A stretch of DNA of 64,000 nt from Virgisporangium aliadipatigenens (GTDB lineage: Bacteria > Actinomycetota > Actinomycetes > Mycobacteriales > Micromonosporaceae): the NCBI RefSeq assembly GCF_016863615.1, contig NZ_BOPF01000002.1, forward strand, positions 434,001 to 498,000. Reading direction: 5' to 3'. The notes beneath the pieces are model-generated. The model had not been told where the DNA came from and did no database searches. It was given only the letters and a program-made list of their open reading frames with translations. The translations under genes and the position numbers were made by a program. Below, in pieces: positions 42,584 to 50,891 of this stretch (position 1 is its first letter; each line of letters opens with the position of its first letter).

Positions 42584-43183
42584 GTGAGCGGGCGCGTGGA
42601 CCGCCAGGCCTTTCATCGCCGCGTTCTACGCGAGTTATTCGGTGCGTGGCCGGGGCGTACCGTGGTCCGTACGCGAATGAACGGCCTCGGTCACCAGGAC
42701 GACGCTCCACAGGCACCAGATCATCCGATCGAGGTGCTCGAGATAGCGCCGACCGCACCGGAAGGGGCGTGGGTCTACGCTTCCTGCGGAGCGTGGCAAA
42801 CTCCGTCTCGAGGACAACCCCTCGCTGAATTCCTCCTTGTCTCCCTGAATTCTTCGGAGCTCCACGTAGAAACTGTCTACGATGTTGTCGCTCTGCACGC
42901 CGACAACAGTGGGCCGCTGAGACTCTACGACACGGTGGACTTAGGCCGGCCGTGGCAGCCTGGAAGTGCCTGCGATCACCTTCTCGTCGCCCCGCCGTAC
43001 ATCGTCGACGAAGGAGCTGGCGAATTCGAGATCTTCGGGCTCGCACTCTCGTTGCTCTGGCTGATCCCGATAACGGCGAGCGAGGCCGAGTTCGCGAATC
43101 ATCACGGCGGTTACCTACTGGGCGAGGAGATTGCCGAGGCTGACGTCGGCGTGTTCCAGGCGGACCGGCCTTCGGTCAGGTGA
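42584..43183 (+). CDS. SUFU-domain protein
   Basis: A 199-residue protein with a suppressor-of-fused domain: APEGAWVYASCGAWQTPSRGQPLAEFLLVSLNSSELHVETVYDVVALHADNSGPLRL, then GRPWQPGSACDHLLVAPPYIVD and LLWLIPITASEAEFANHHGGYLL. In bacteria SUFU proteins often act as immunity proteins for polymorphic toxins. No toxin is visible beside it. The start is uncertain: a GTG at 42584 gives the normal family length, an ATG at 42677 a shorter form. Base composition is less GC-rich than its neighbours, which suggests acquisition. Confidence 0.75.
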   Translation: MSGRVDRQAFHRRVLRELFGAWPGRTVVRTRMNGLGHQDDAPQAPDHPIEVLEIAPTAPEGAWVYASCGAWQTPSRGQPLAEFLLVSLNSSELHVETVYDVVALHADNSGPLRLYDTVDLGRPWQPGSACDHLLVAPPYIVDEGAGEFEIFGLALSLLWLIPITASEAEFANHHGGYLLGEEIAEADVGVFQADRPSVR

Positions 43184-43220
43184 CGGCGGAGTCACCCCCT
43201 CCACGCAGCGGCCGGATTGC

Positions 43221-43226
43221 GATACT
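43221..43226 (+). promoter_or_regulatory. -10 box GATACT, leaderless start
   Basis: GATACT ends 7 nt before the GTG at 43234. Confidence 0.5.
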
Positions 43227-43233
43227 TGCCGCC

Positions 43234-43893
43234 GTGACGGTCAAGGCGCTCATCTTCGACTTCGACGGCCTGTTGATGGACACGGAGACCACCCTCCTGG
43301 AGAGCTGGCGCTGGGAGTGGCGACGCCACGGCCTGGAACTCGACCCGACCGGCTTCTTCGCCGAGCACGGCGGCGACGCCAACGAGGCGCGCTACATCGC
43401 CCTCGCCGGGGCGGTCGGGGCGGCGTACGACCGGGAGTCGAGCCACGAGCTGCGGATGGCGCACCGGGCCGCCCTGAACGCCGCCCTGGAACCCGCGCCC
43501 GGCATCGTCGAATGGCTGGACCGGGCCGCCGAACTAGGGCTACGACTTGCCGTGGCGAGCAGCTCACACTCCGCTCACGTCCTTGCCCTGCTGGAACGGG
43601 CCGGACTGCGCGGCCGCTTCGAGGTGCTGGCGACCGGGGAGGAGGTGGCCGCGCACAAGCCCGATCCGGCCGTGTACCTGCTGGCGCTGGAACGGCTCGG
43701 CCTGCCGGCGGCGGAGGCGGTGGCGTTCGAGGACACCGCGCACGGCGTCGCCGCGGCGCGCACCGCCGGGCTGCGCTGCGTCGCCGTGCCGAACCCGCAC
43801 GCCGACCACGCCCGGTTCGGCACGGCCGATCTGCTCCTGACGAGTGCCGCCGACCTGCCGCTGGACGAGGTGCTGGCCGGTTTGGAATCCTGA
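43234..43893 (+). CDS. HAD-superfamily phosphatase/phosphoglucomutase-like
   Basis: A 219-residue HAD hydrolase. KALIFDFDGLLMDTE has the nucleophile Asp and the acid/base Asp, LAVASSSHS is motif II, AAHKPDPAVYLLALERLGL carries the motif III Lys, and VAFEDTAHGVAAARTAGLRCVAVP is motif IV. The cap is the small helical C1 type of beta-phosphoglucomutases and phosphoglycolate phosphatases. The substrate is open. The GTG start was chosen from the -10 box and the family N-terminus. Confidence 0.92.
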   Translation: MTVKALIFDFDGLLMDTETTLLESWRWEWRRHGLELDPTGFFAEHGGDANEARYIALAGAVGAAYDRESSHELRMAHRAALNAALEPAPGIVEWLDRAAELGLRLAVASSSHSAHVLALLERAGLRGRFEVLATGEEVAAHKPDPAVYLLALERLGLPAAEAVAFEDTAHGVAAARTAGLRCVAVPNPHADHARFGTADLLLTSAADLPLDEVLAGLES

Positions 43894-43894
43894 C

Positions 43895-43900
43895 TATGCT
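43895..43900 (+). promoter_or_regulatory. -10 box TATGCT, leaderless start
   Basis: TATGCT ends 8 nt before the kinase ATG at 43909 and overlaps the end of the HAD stop region. Confidence 0.5.
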
Positions 43901-43908
43901 CTGCGGCC

Positions 43909-45279
43909 ATGACCGTGCCGGCCCTCTGGTGGGAACGACCGCGCCGCCTCCTCGTCCGACGCTGGCGGAGCCTCAACCCGCTGACCCGCGACGCGGTCGG
44001 CGGCGGCGGCCTCCTCGCGGTATCCCTGGTGCCGGGCATGTCCGGCAGTGGCGCCGACCTTCCCGAGTTCGCGGATCTGCCGATGGACGCGACGGGCTGG
44101 GCGCTGCTCGTGGCGCTGTGCGTCCCGCTGACGCTGCGGCGGCGGTGGCCGGCGGTCTGTGCGGTGCTCACGGCGGTGGCGTTCGGGCTGTACCAGGTGC
44201 TCGGCTACCCGAACTCGGCCGCGACCCTGGGGTTCCCGTTCGCGTTGTACGCGCTCGGCGCGCATCAGGTGCGCGGGCGGCGGGTGCTGCCGCTGGTGCT
44301 GACGTTCGGGTACGTGGCGCTCGCGGTGCTGTTGTGGCGGATGGGCTCCGGTCAGAGTCTGCTGCAGTACGTGGAGTTCTACGGCGTCCTGGCCGGGTTC
44401 TGGATCGTGGGCGGGTGGATGCGCACGCAGCGTGCCGCCGCGGAGGCGCATCGCCGCGACAGCATGGCGCTCGCGGTCGTGGCCGAACGCGCAGTGATCG
44501 CCCGTGAACTGCACGACGTGGTGACCCACCACGTGACGGCCATGGTGCTCCAGGCGGACGCGGCCGGTCTGGTGCTGGCGACCGATCCGGCATTGGCCGC
44601 GCAGGGGACGAAGGCGGTGAGCGACACCGGCCGCCAGGCCCTCGCCGAACTGCGCCACCTGCTGCGCGTTTTGGGCACCGAAGAGCGGCCCGCCGCGCAA
44701 AGGCACAGGGCCGTCGAGCCGAAGGGCGCCGGGCAAGGGCTCGCCGGGCCAAGGGCCGCCGAGGCCAAGGTCGCCGCCGAACAATGGGCCGCCGAGGCCA
44801 AGGTTGCCCAGGCCAAGGTCGCCGACGAGAGAGCCGCCGAGGAGTGGGCCGCCGAACAATGGGCCGTCGTGGACCAGGGCACCGCCGACACCAGCCCCAC
44901 GATCGACCGCATCACCGACCTCGTCGAACGCACCCGAACCCTGGGCCAGCCCGTCGAGTGGCACGAGGAGGGCGTCGCCCGCCCGACCGGCGGCGGCGTC
45001 GACCTGACCCTCTACCGGGTCGTCCAGGAGTCCCTGACGAACGCCGTCAAGCACGCGCACGGCATGCCGACCCACGTCCGGCTCACGCACTCGGAGCACG
45101 CGGTCGCCGTGGAGATCCGCACCGACGGTTCCGCCACCGGGCCGTCCGGCCGGGCCGGCCGCGGCCTCGCCGGCCTGCGCGAGCGGGTGAGCGTCTTCGG
45201 CGGCGACTTCGAGGCCGGCCCGACGCCCGCCGGCGGTTTCGTGATCCGGGCGACCGTCCCGTTCGGGGCGGCGCGATGA
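43909..45279 (+). CDS. Sensor histidine kinase with Ala-rich repeat insert
   Basis: A 456-residue NarL-type kinase with four or five N-terminal helices, the phosphoacceptor box VIARELHDVVTHHVTAMVLQADAA and a HATPase domain (RVVQESLTNAVKHAHG, GRGLAGLRERVSVFGG). Between them, residues about 268-325, is an unusual helical low-complexity insert built from AAEAKVA, AAEQWAAEAKVAQAKVADE and AAEEWAAEQWA units. The insert separates the H-box from the ATPase and may lengthen a coiled coil. The last residues, GGFVIRATVPFGAAR, are the first copy of the tandem repeat that follows. Confidence 0.93.
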   Translation: MTVPALWWERPRRLLVRRWRSLNPLTRDAVGGGGLLAVSLVPGMSGSGADLPEFADLPMDATGWALLVALCVPLTLRRRWPAVCAVLTAVAFGLYQVLGYPNSAATLGFPFALYALGAHQVRGRRVLPLVLTFGYVALAVLLWRMGSGQSLLQYVEFYGVLAGFWIVGGWMRTQRAAAEAHRRDSMALAVVAERAVIARELHDVVTHHVTAMVLQADAAGLVLATDPALAAQGTKAVSDTGRQALAELRHLLRVLGTEERPAAQRHRAVEPKGAGQGLAGPRAAEAKVAAEQWAAEAKVAQAKVADERAAEEWAAEQWAVVDQGTADTSPTIDRITDLVERTRTLGQPVEWHEEGVARPTGGGVDLTLYRVVQESLTNAVKHAHGMPTHVRLTHSEHAVAVEIRTDGSATGPSGRAGRGLAGLRERVSVFGGDFEAGPTPAGGFVIRATVPFGAAR

Positions 45280-45369
45280 GCGGTTTCGTGATCCGGGCGG
45301 CCATCCCGGAGGGGGCGGCGCGATGAGCGGTTTCGTGATCCGGGCCGCCGTCCCGGAAGGGGCGCCGCG
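45229..45369. repeat. Three tandem 47-bp repeats across kinase stop and regulator start
   Basis: Units 45229-45275, 45276-45322 and 45323-45369 share GGTTTCGTGATCCGGGC near their start and end in GCG followed by ATGA. The first is the natural end of the kinase gene. The period of 47 is not a multiple of three, so each copy shifts the frame by one and rebuilds an ATGA stop/start overlap. Copies 2 and 3 also contain GGAGGGGG or GGAAGGGG about 7 nt before the next ATG. Confidence 0.95.
45276..45326 (+). CDS. Micro-ORF 1 in the repeat (16 residues)
   Basis: ATG overlaps the kinase TGA; the product would be MSGFVIRAAIPEGAAR. It arose by duplication of the kinase's last codons. It is probably translated by coupling, serving to pass ribosomes to the next start; a peptide function is not implied. 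Confidence 0.45.
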   Translation: MSGFVIRAAIPEGAAR

Positions 45370-45373
45370 ATGA
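45323..45373 (+). CDS. Micro-ORF 2 in the repeat (16 residues)
   Basis: ATG overlaps the stop of micro-ORF 1, and its own TGA overlaps the response-regulator ATG. The product would be MSGFVIRAAVPEGAPR. It differs from micro-ORF 1 at two residues and two silent sites. Confidence 0.45.
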   Translation: MSGFVIRAAVPEGAPR

Positions 45374-46026
45374 GGATCCTGGTCTGCGACGACCAGCCGC
45401 TGATCCGCACCGCGTACGCCACGATCTTCGGCGTTCAACCGGGCATCGAGGTGGCCGGCACCGCCGACGACGGCGAACAGGCCGTGCGTCTGGCGCGGGC
45501 GCTGCGGCCCGACGTCGTCCTGATGGACATCCGGATGCCGGTGCTGGACGGGATCGAGGCGACCCGGCGGCTCGCCGGGCCGGAGGTCGCCGATCCGTTG
45601 ACGGTGCTGGTGGTGACGACGTTCAACCTGGACGAGTACGTGTACCGGGCGTTGCGCGCGGGCGCGTCCGGGTTCCTGCTCAAGGATGCCCAGCCGGCCG
45701 AACTGGTCGCCGCCGTGCGGACGGTCGCGGCCGGCGACGCCCTCGTCTCGCCGACGGTGACCCGCCGGTTGATCGGCCATTTCGGGGAACGGATCCGGCC
45801 GGCAGAGCCGCCGGACGGGCGCGCGGCGCTGCTGGCTCCCCGCGAGTCCGAGGTGCTGGCGTTGATCGCCCGCGGCATGACGAACGCGGAGATCGCCGCC
45901 GAGCTGACGTTGAGCCCGGAGACGGTCAAGACCTACGTGTCGCGCATCCTCACGAAGCTCGACCTGCGCGACCGGGTGCACGCCGTGGTGTGGGCGTTCC
46001 GGAACGGGATCGCGCCGATCGAGTAG
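45370..46026 (+). CDS. Response regulator, NarL/LuxR family
   Basis: A 218-residue regulator: ILVCDDQPLIRTAY, DVVLMDIRMPVLDGIEA with the phospho-Asp, SGFLLKDAQPAELV with the Lys, and the C-terminal LAPRESEVLALIARGMTNAEIAAELTLSPETVKTYVSRILTKLDLRDR. It is the partner of the kinase upstream, separated from it only by the tandem repeats. GGAAGGGG in the third repeat is its ribosome site. Confidence 0.95.
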   Translation: MRILVCDDQPLIRTAYATIFGVQPGIEVAGTADDGEQAVRLARALRPDVVLMDIRMPVLDGIEATRRLAGPEVADPLTVLVVTTFNLDEYVYRALRAGASGFLLKDAQPAELVAAVRTVAAGDALVSPTVTRRLIGHFGERIRPAEPPDGRAALLAPRESEVLALIARGMTNAEIAAELTLSPETVKTYVSRILTKLDLRDRVHAVVWAFRNGIAPIE

Positions 46027-46141
46027 CGGCGTTGTCCCCCGAGCGAGCCACATCGGATGTCCACGACGGGGTGAAGATTCCGGAGCGTCCCGATCCCTAC
46101 CGTTCTCGATGGCTTGACGACGTCGAGAAGGGGTCCCGTCC

Positions 46142-47017
46142 ATGCCCGGCACCAGAAGGTTCCGCCTGAAGTTTCCGCTGATGCTGGTCGGCGTGTTCGT
46201 GCTCTTCGGGGTCGCGGAGGGGCTGACGGCGGCCCGCGCGGACGACCCGACCTGGGCGGTCTCCGCCGGGTTCACGACCGCGATCCTCGCCGTCGTCGGT
46301 TACGCGCTGTTGAGCCGTTGGATCGAGCGGCGCGACCGCGTCCCCGAGGTTTCCTGGTCGAATGCCTTCCGCTGGCTGATCCCCGGCATCGTGCTCGGCG
46401 GCGCCGCTTTCGGGACCGTGATGCTGACGATCCGGCTGCTCGGCGGCTGGGGCACGCAGACCCGCGGCGACCTGGAGGGGCTGGCGATCACGGCCGGCAT
46501 CATGGCGTGCGTGGCCGTCAGCGAGGAACTCCTCTTCCGCGGCGTGCTCACCCGCATGCTTGCCGAACGCTTCAACGGCTGGGTGGCGCTGATCGTCTCG
46601 TCGCTGCTGTTCGGCGCCATGCACCTGGCCAACGCGAACGTCACCGCGCTGGCCGCGCTCAGCATCGTGTGCACCGGCGGCCTGCTCTTCGGGGTGCTGT
46701 ACCTGGCGACCCGTTCGCTGTGGCTGACGATCGGCTTCCACTTCGCCTGGAACACGATGCAGGCCGGCGTGTTCGGGACGGCCTCCTCGGGCGAGGAGTC
46801 GACGCACTCGCTGTACCGGACCACGCTCGACGGCGCCGAGTGGCTCACCGGTGGGGCGTTCGGGCCGGAGGCGAGCGCGGTCACGGTGGCGGTCATCACC
46901 GTGCCGGCGCTGGTGGTGCTCGTGATCGCGGCGGCCAAGGGTCGGCTGCGGCGCATCACGAACGACGCGCCGCAGCCGAGCGGCCAGGCCGGGCGGGAAG
47001 AGCGTCAGTACGTGTAG
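46142..47017 (+). CDS. CPBP-family intramembrane metalloprotease
   Basis: A 291-residue membrane protein with about eight helices. VSEELLFRGVLTRML is the EExxxR motif, SSLLFGAMHLAN is the second metal-ligand motif and GFHFAWNTMQAGVF is the third His motif of the CAAX/CPBP (Abi) family. It may process prenylated or bacteriocin-like peptides, or cleave membrane proteins; no precursor is nearby. The ATG follows AAGGGG at about 8 nt. Its last 13 nt overlap the convergent dehydrogenase. Confidence 0.92.
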   Translation: MPGTRRFRLKFPLMLVGVFVLFGVAEGLTAARADDPTWAVSAGFTTAILAVVGYALLSRWIERRDRVPEVSWSNAFRWLIPGIVLGGAAFGTVMLTIRLLGGWGTQTRGDLEGLAITAGIMACVAVSEELLFRGVLTRMLAERFNGWVALIVSSLLFGAMHLANANVTALAALSIVCTGGLLFGVLYLATRSLWLTIGFHFAWNTMQAGVFGTASSGEESTHSLYRTTLDGAEWLTGGAFGPEASAVTVAVITVPALVVLVIAAAKGRLRRITNDAPQPSGQAGREERQYV

Positions 47018-47856
47018 AAGCCGCGGCCGCTCTTGCGCCCGAGCAGGCCCGCCTCGACCATGCGCAGCAGCAGCGGCGGGGGAGCGTACAGCGGCTCCTT
47101 GTACTCCTCGTACATCGACGTGCCCACGGCGGCGCAGGTGTCGAGCCCGATGAGGTCGGCCAGCGCCAGCGGACCCATCGGGTGCGCGCACCCGCCGACC
47201 ATCGCGGCGTCGACGTCCTCCGGGGTGGCGAACCCGCCCTCGACCATCCGGACCGCCGAGAGCAGGTACGGGATCAGCAGCGCGTTGACCACGAAGCCGG
47301 CCCGGTCCTTGGCGAGCACGGTCTGCTTGCCCAGCTGGTCGGCGGCGAACCGGCGGGCCCGTTCCAGCGTCTCCGGCGAGGTCAGCAGGCTCGGGATCAG
47401 TTCGACCAGCGGCAGGACCGGCACCGGGTTGAAGAAGTGCAGGCCGATCACCCGGTCCGGCCGGCCCGTGGCGGCGGCCAGCTTCTGGATCGGGATCGAC
47501 GAGGTGTTGCTCGCCAGGATCGCCTCCGGGTCGGCCACCACCTTGTCCAGCGTGGCGAACGCGGTGGTCTTCAGCTGCTCGTCCTCGATGATCGCCTCGA
47601 TGACGAGGGTGCGGTCGGCGAAGTCCTCGTACGCCTGCGTGTACCGGATCCGCTGGAGCGTCGCGTCCCGTTCGGCCTCGTCGAGCTTGCCGACCTTGAC
47701 GGCCTTGCCGAGCGAACGTTCCAGGCGCTCGCGGGTCGCGGTGCAGCGCGCCTCGTCCACCTCCAGGATCAGCACGTCGCAACCGCTGCGCGCGGCCACC
47801 TCGGCGATGCCGGAACCCATGATTCCGCCACCCACCACTCCGACAGCCTCGGCCAT
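47005..47856 (-). CDS. 3-hydroxybutyryl-CoA dehydrogenase
   Basis: A 283-residue NAD-dependent enzyme that interconverts 3-hydroxyacyl-CoA and 3-ketoacyl-CoA. VGVVGGGIMGSGIAEVAARSGCDVLILE binds NAD, ASNTSSIPIQKLA holds the catalytic Ser, GLHFFNPVPVLPLVELI has the catalytic His and KDRAGFVVNALLIPYLLSAVRM the Asn. It matches the FadB2/Hbd length. The ATG follows GAAGGAGG, a strong site. It acts in beta-oxidation or butanoate metabolism; it could alternatively serve a specialised pathway. Confidence 0.95.
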   Translation of the reverse strand: MAEAVGVVGGGIMGSGIAEVAARSGCDVLILEVDEARCTATRERLERSLGKAVKVGKLDEAERDATLQRIRYTQAYEDFADRTLVIEAIIEDEQLKTTAFATLDKVVADPEAILASNTSSIPIQKLAAATGRPDRVIGLHFFNPVPVLPLVELIPSLLTSPETLERARRFAADQLGKQTVLAKDRAGFVVNALLIPYLLSAVRMVEGGFATPEDVDAAMVGGCAHPMGPLALADLIGLDTCAAVGTSMYEEYKEPLYAPPPLLLRMVEAGLLGRKSGRGFYTY

Positions 47857-47971
47857 GTGTCCTCCTTCGTTCCGGCCACCGAGTCTGCCCGGTTCCGCGG
47901 CGGAACGCGAAAGAACCGGCGGATCGCTATGCTCCGATGGCGCGAGCGCATCGTCATTCGGGGGAGTCGAC

Positions 47972-49405
47972 GTGGGGCGAAGGCGGTTTCTTCCGGCCGG
48001 TGTGGCCGTCATCGGGTTCGTGGCCGCCGCTTTCGGGGTGGTGACGCAGTCCTTCGCCGGTACCGCCGGCGCGGCCGAGCAGGCGGTGTCGCTCTGGTCC
48101 GACGCGGACGTGCCGGGCACGGTGGACGTGGACGACGCGCAGCCGGTCGAGCTGGGCACCCGCTTCCGGGCCGACCGTGGCGGTGACGTGACCGGCGTGC
48201 GCTTCTACAAGTCCGCGGCGAACACCGGCCCGCACACCGGCTCCCTGTGGGAGGAGGACGGCACGCTGCTGGCGACGGTCACGTTCGGCGGCGAGACGGC
48301 GTCGGGCTGGCAGAACGCCACCTTCGCCGCACCGGTGACGATCGCGGCCGACCGCTTCTACGTCGTCTCCTACCACACCACCGCCGGCCACTACTCGGCC
48401 GACAACAACGGCTTCGCCCAGGCGCGCGACGCCGGCCCGCTGCACGCGCCGGCCAGCACCCCGGAACGCCCCAACGGCCTGTACCGCTACGGCTCCGGCG
48501 GCTTCCCGACGTCGACCTGGGCCGCGACGAACTACTGGGTGGACGTCACGTTCGTCCCGTCGGCGGTCACCACTCCCTCGGCGTCGCCGTCGCCCTCCGT
48601 CTCGCCGCCGCCGACCGGTGGCGCCTTCCCGGACGCGGGCAACACCGGTGTGCCGGACGGCGTGCAGCTCACCCCGTACACGGGCTCGTGCAGCTTCCGC
48701 ACCGACAATCAGGTCATCGACGGCAAGATCGTCGACTGCGCGGACATCCTCGTGTACGCCCGCAACGTGACGTTCCGCAACAGCGTGCTCAACCGGGCCG
48801 TCATGACCAACGCCGCCGACGCCTCGGTGAGCGTGGTCGACTCCGAGGTGCGCGCCGGCGCGACGACGTGGGCCGGCGTCGGCGGCAGCAACCTGACCGT
48901 GCTGCGCTCGGAGATCACCGGCGGCCAGCACAGCGTCCGCTGCGACGGGAACTGCCTGGTCCAGGACTCCTACCTGCACGACCAGTTCAACGATCCGGAC
49001 AGCGCCTTCGGCTACCACAACAACGCGTTCCTCACGAACGGCGGCAGCGGCATGGTGGTGCGGCACAACACGCTCTGGTGCTCCCCGCCGGACAACGCGA
49101 TCGGTGGCGGCTGCACGGCCGACCTGGCGCTCTTCGGCGACTTCGCACCCGTCGAGAACGTCACCGTCGAGGACAACTACCTGCACGCCACGCCCGGCGG
49201 CTTCTGCGGCTCCTTCGGCTACAACCCGGGGAAGGCGTTCGGGGACAACCCCACGGGGGTCGTGGTGCGGGGCAACGTCTTCGGCCGGGGCGCCAACGGC
49301 CGGTGCGGCGGCGTCGGCCCGACGACCAGCTTCCTCGGCACCGGTGCCGGCAACGAGTGGGCGGCCAACACCTGGGACGACGGCGGCGCGGTCGACCCGC
49401 AGTGA
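47972..49405 (+). CDS. Secreted DUF4082/beta-helix protein
   Basis: A 477-residue exported protein. The signal peptide is GRRRFLPAGVAVIGFVAAAFGVVTQSFAGTAGA with cleavage near AGAAE. Residues 40-185 form a DUF4082 domain (LWSDADVPGTVD, GSLWEEDGTLLATVTF, DRFYVVSYHTTAGHYS). A Ser/Pro linker (PSASPSPSVSPPPTGG) leads to a right-handed beta-helix (residues 210-470) resembling pectate-lyase-like folds, with LHDQFNDPDSAFGYHNNAFLTNGGS. DUF4082 occurs with carbohydrate-active or adhesive proteins. The GTG follows GGGGGAG. TATGCT at 47928 is a possible -10. Confidence 0.9.
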   Translation: MGRRRFLPAGVAVIGFVAAAFGVVTQSFAGTAGAAEQAVSLWSDADVPGTVDVDDAQPVELGTRFRADRGGDVTGVRFYKSAANTGPHTGSLWEEDGTLLATVTFGGETASGWQNATFAAPVTIAADRFYVVSYHTTAGHYSADNNGFAQARDAGPLHAPASTPERPNGLYRYGSGGFPTSTWAATNYWVDVTFVPSAVTTPSASPSPSVSPPPTGGAFPDAGNTGVPDGVQLTPYTGSCSFRTDNQVIDGKIVDCADILVYARNVTFRNSVLNRAVMTNAADASVSVVDSEVRAGATTWAGVGGSNLTVLRSEITGGQHSVRCDGNCLVQDSYLHDQFNDPDSAFGYHNNAFLTNGGSGMVVRHNTLWCSPPDNAIGGGCTADLALFGDFAPVENVTVEDNYLHATPGGFCGSFGYNPGKAFGDNPTGVVVRGNVFGRGANGRCGGVGPTTSFLGTGAGNEWAANTWDDGGAVDPQ

Positions 49406-49409
49406 CGGT

Positions 49410-49433
49410 CCGGGCCGCCGGTGCGGGGCCCGG
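49410..49433. terminator. Bidirectional hairpin between convergent genes
   Basis: CCGGGCC and GGCCCGG pair around a 10-nt loop in the 30-bp gap between the secreted protein and the FUSC gene. The stem is short, so support is moderate. Confidence 0.45.
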
Positions 49434-49435
49434 GG

Positions 49436-50851
49436 TCACCGGCGGTCGGCGTCGCCGGTCGGGTCGGGGCGCTCCGGCCCCGTGAGCGGGGCTGCCTCCT
49501 CGGCCGCGGTGCGGGCCGCGCGTTCGGCCGCGTCGGCCGCGGACCGGGCGAGCGCCGCCGCGTCGGCCACCTCGTCGGCGGCCTCCCGCACCCGCTCCGG
49601 TTCGGCGTCGGGCATGAGCCGGCGCAGCGACTTCAGGTCCCGCGCGCTCGCCTCCGCCGCCGCGGCCGCGTTCGTGGCCGCCTCCGCGGCGACGTCGATC
49701 ATGCGGCGAACGGCCTGCTTCGGCCGTTCCGTCAGAAGGGGAGGACGCCAGGGCTCGGCGGCCGGGCGCACCGCGGCCTCGATCTCGACGCGCATCCGGT
49801 CGATGACCGCGAGCAGTGCGCCGTGCTGCTGCCAGGCGGCGGCGTCGACATGCGGGTCGACGAGCAGCAACCGGCCGAGATGCTCGCGGCGCGCGTGCAA
49901 CGCCGTGAGGCTCTCGTGCACCTGGGCGCGGGCGTCGTCGTCGCCACCCGCCACGGCGGCCACGCCGCACATCGCCGCGGCCGCCCGCTCCAGAACGTCC
50001 GCCAGCGCGGCCCGGGCCTGCGGACCGTACGCCTCGATCTCCTTCTCCGGCGGCAGGTAGAACGTCCGGTCGAAGATCTCCCGGCACAGCGTGCGCAGCA
50101 GGATGTACCACAGCTCGATGCCGGTCATCGCGGTGCGCAGCCGGGGCTGGGCCTCGCGGACCTCGGCACCGCGCGGGTTGAGCAGCGCGCTCTGCTCGGC
50201 CCGCACCACCGACTTCTCCGCCTTGGCCACGTCCGGCCCCAACGCCCGCGCCTCCTCCAACCGGCGCTGCGCCGCCGCCCGCGACCAGCCCACCCGCAGG
50301 TCCCCGGCCAGCTCCCGCAGGAACTCCGCCAGCCGGTTCGCCACCTGCCCGATCGCCTCACCGGCCGGCCGCACGTGCACCGGCGGCGCGATCGCGAAGT
50401 TGACGGCGATGCCGACCACGGCGCCGACCAGCGTCTCGTAGACCCGGTTGATCGCCGCGCTCTCGGCGCCGATGCTGCCCACGGCCAGCACCAGCATGGC
50501 GCTGATCGGCGCCTCGACCAGGTTGGAACCCAGCCGCAGGTACACCCCGATGATCAGCGACAGCGCCACCACGGCACCGAGGCTCCACCAGTGCAGCCCC
50601 ACGAACGTGGCGATCGCCACCGCGACCAGCACACCGGCCAGCACGCTGAACATCCGCTGCACCCCGGTGGCGACCGTCTCGTACACGGTCACCTGCACCA
50701 CGAGCAGGGCCGTCAACGCAGCCAGGATCGGCGCGGCGCTGGTGCCGAGCAGGTCCGCGACGACGTACGCCAGCACCGCGCCGAGCGTGGACTTCGCGGT
50801 GCGCAGGCCGGGTACGCGGCCGGAACGGAGGGCGTTGTCGATGATTTTCAT
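49436..50851 (-). CDS. FUSC-family aromatic-acid-exporter-like membrane protein
   Basis: A 471-residue protein with about six helices in the first 160 residues (TLGAVLAYVVADLLG, MFSVLAGVLVAVAIATFVGLHWW, LVGAVVGIAVNFAIAPP), then a long cytoplasmic helical region ending in an Ala/Glu-rich tail (EAATNAAAAAEASARDLKSL, ARSAADAAERAART). This is the actinobacterial FUSC/ArAE plan with one membrane half. Members export aromatic acids or other anions. The substrate is unknown. Confidence 0.88.
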   Translation of the reverse strand: MKIIDNALRSGRVPGLRTAKSTLGAVLAYVVADLLGTSAAPILAALTALLVVQVTVYETVATGVQRMFSVLAGVLVAVAIATFVGLHWWSLGAVVALSLIIGVYLRLGSNLVEAPISAMLVLAVGSIGAESAAINRVYETLVGAVVGIAVNFAIAPPVHVRPAGEAIGQVANRLAEFLRELAGDLRVGWSRAAAQRRLEEARALGPDVAKAEKSVVRAEQSALLNPRGAEVREAQPRLRTAMTGIELWYILLRTLCREIFDRTFYLPPEKEIEAYGPQARAALADVLERAAAAMCGVAAVAGGDDDARAQVHESLTALHARREHLGRLLLVDPHVDAAAWQQHGALLAVIDRMRVEIEAAVRPAAEPWRPPLLTERPKQAVRRMIDVAAEAATNAAAAAEASARDLKSLRRLMPDAEPERVREAADEVADAAALARSAADAAERAARTAAEEAAPLTGPERPDPTGDADRR

Positions 50852-50891
50852 CCCGCAACGACGGTAGCGGCTGCCGCGGCGGAAGCGAACG

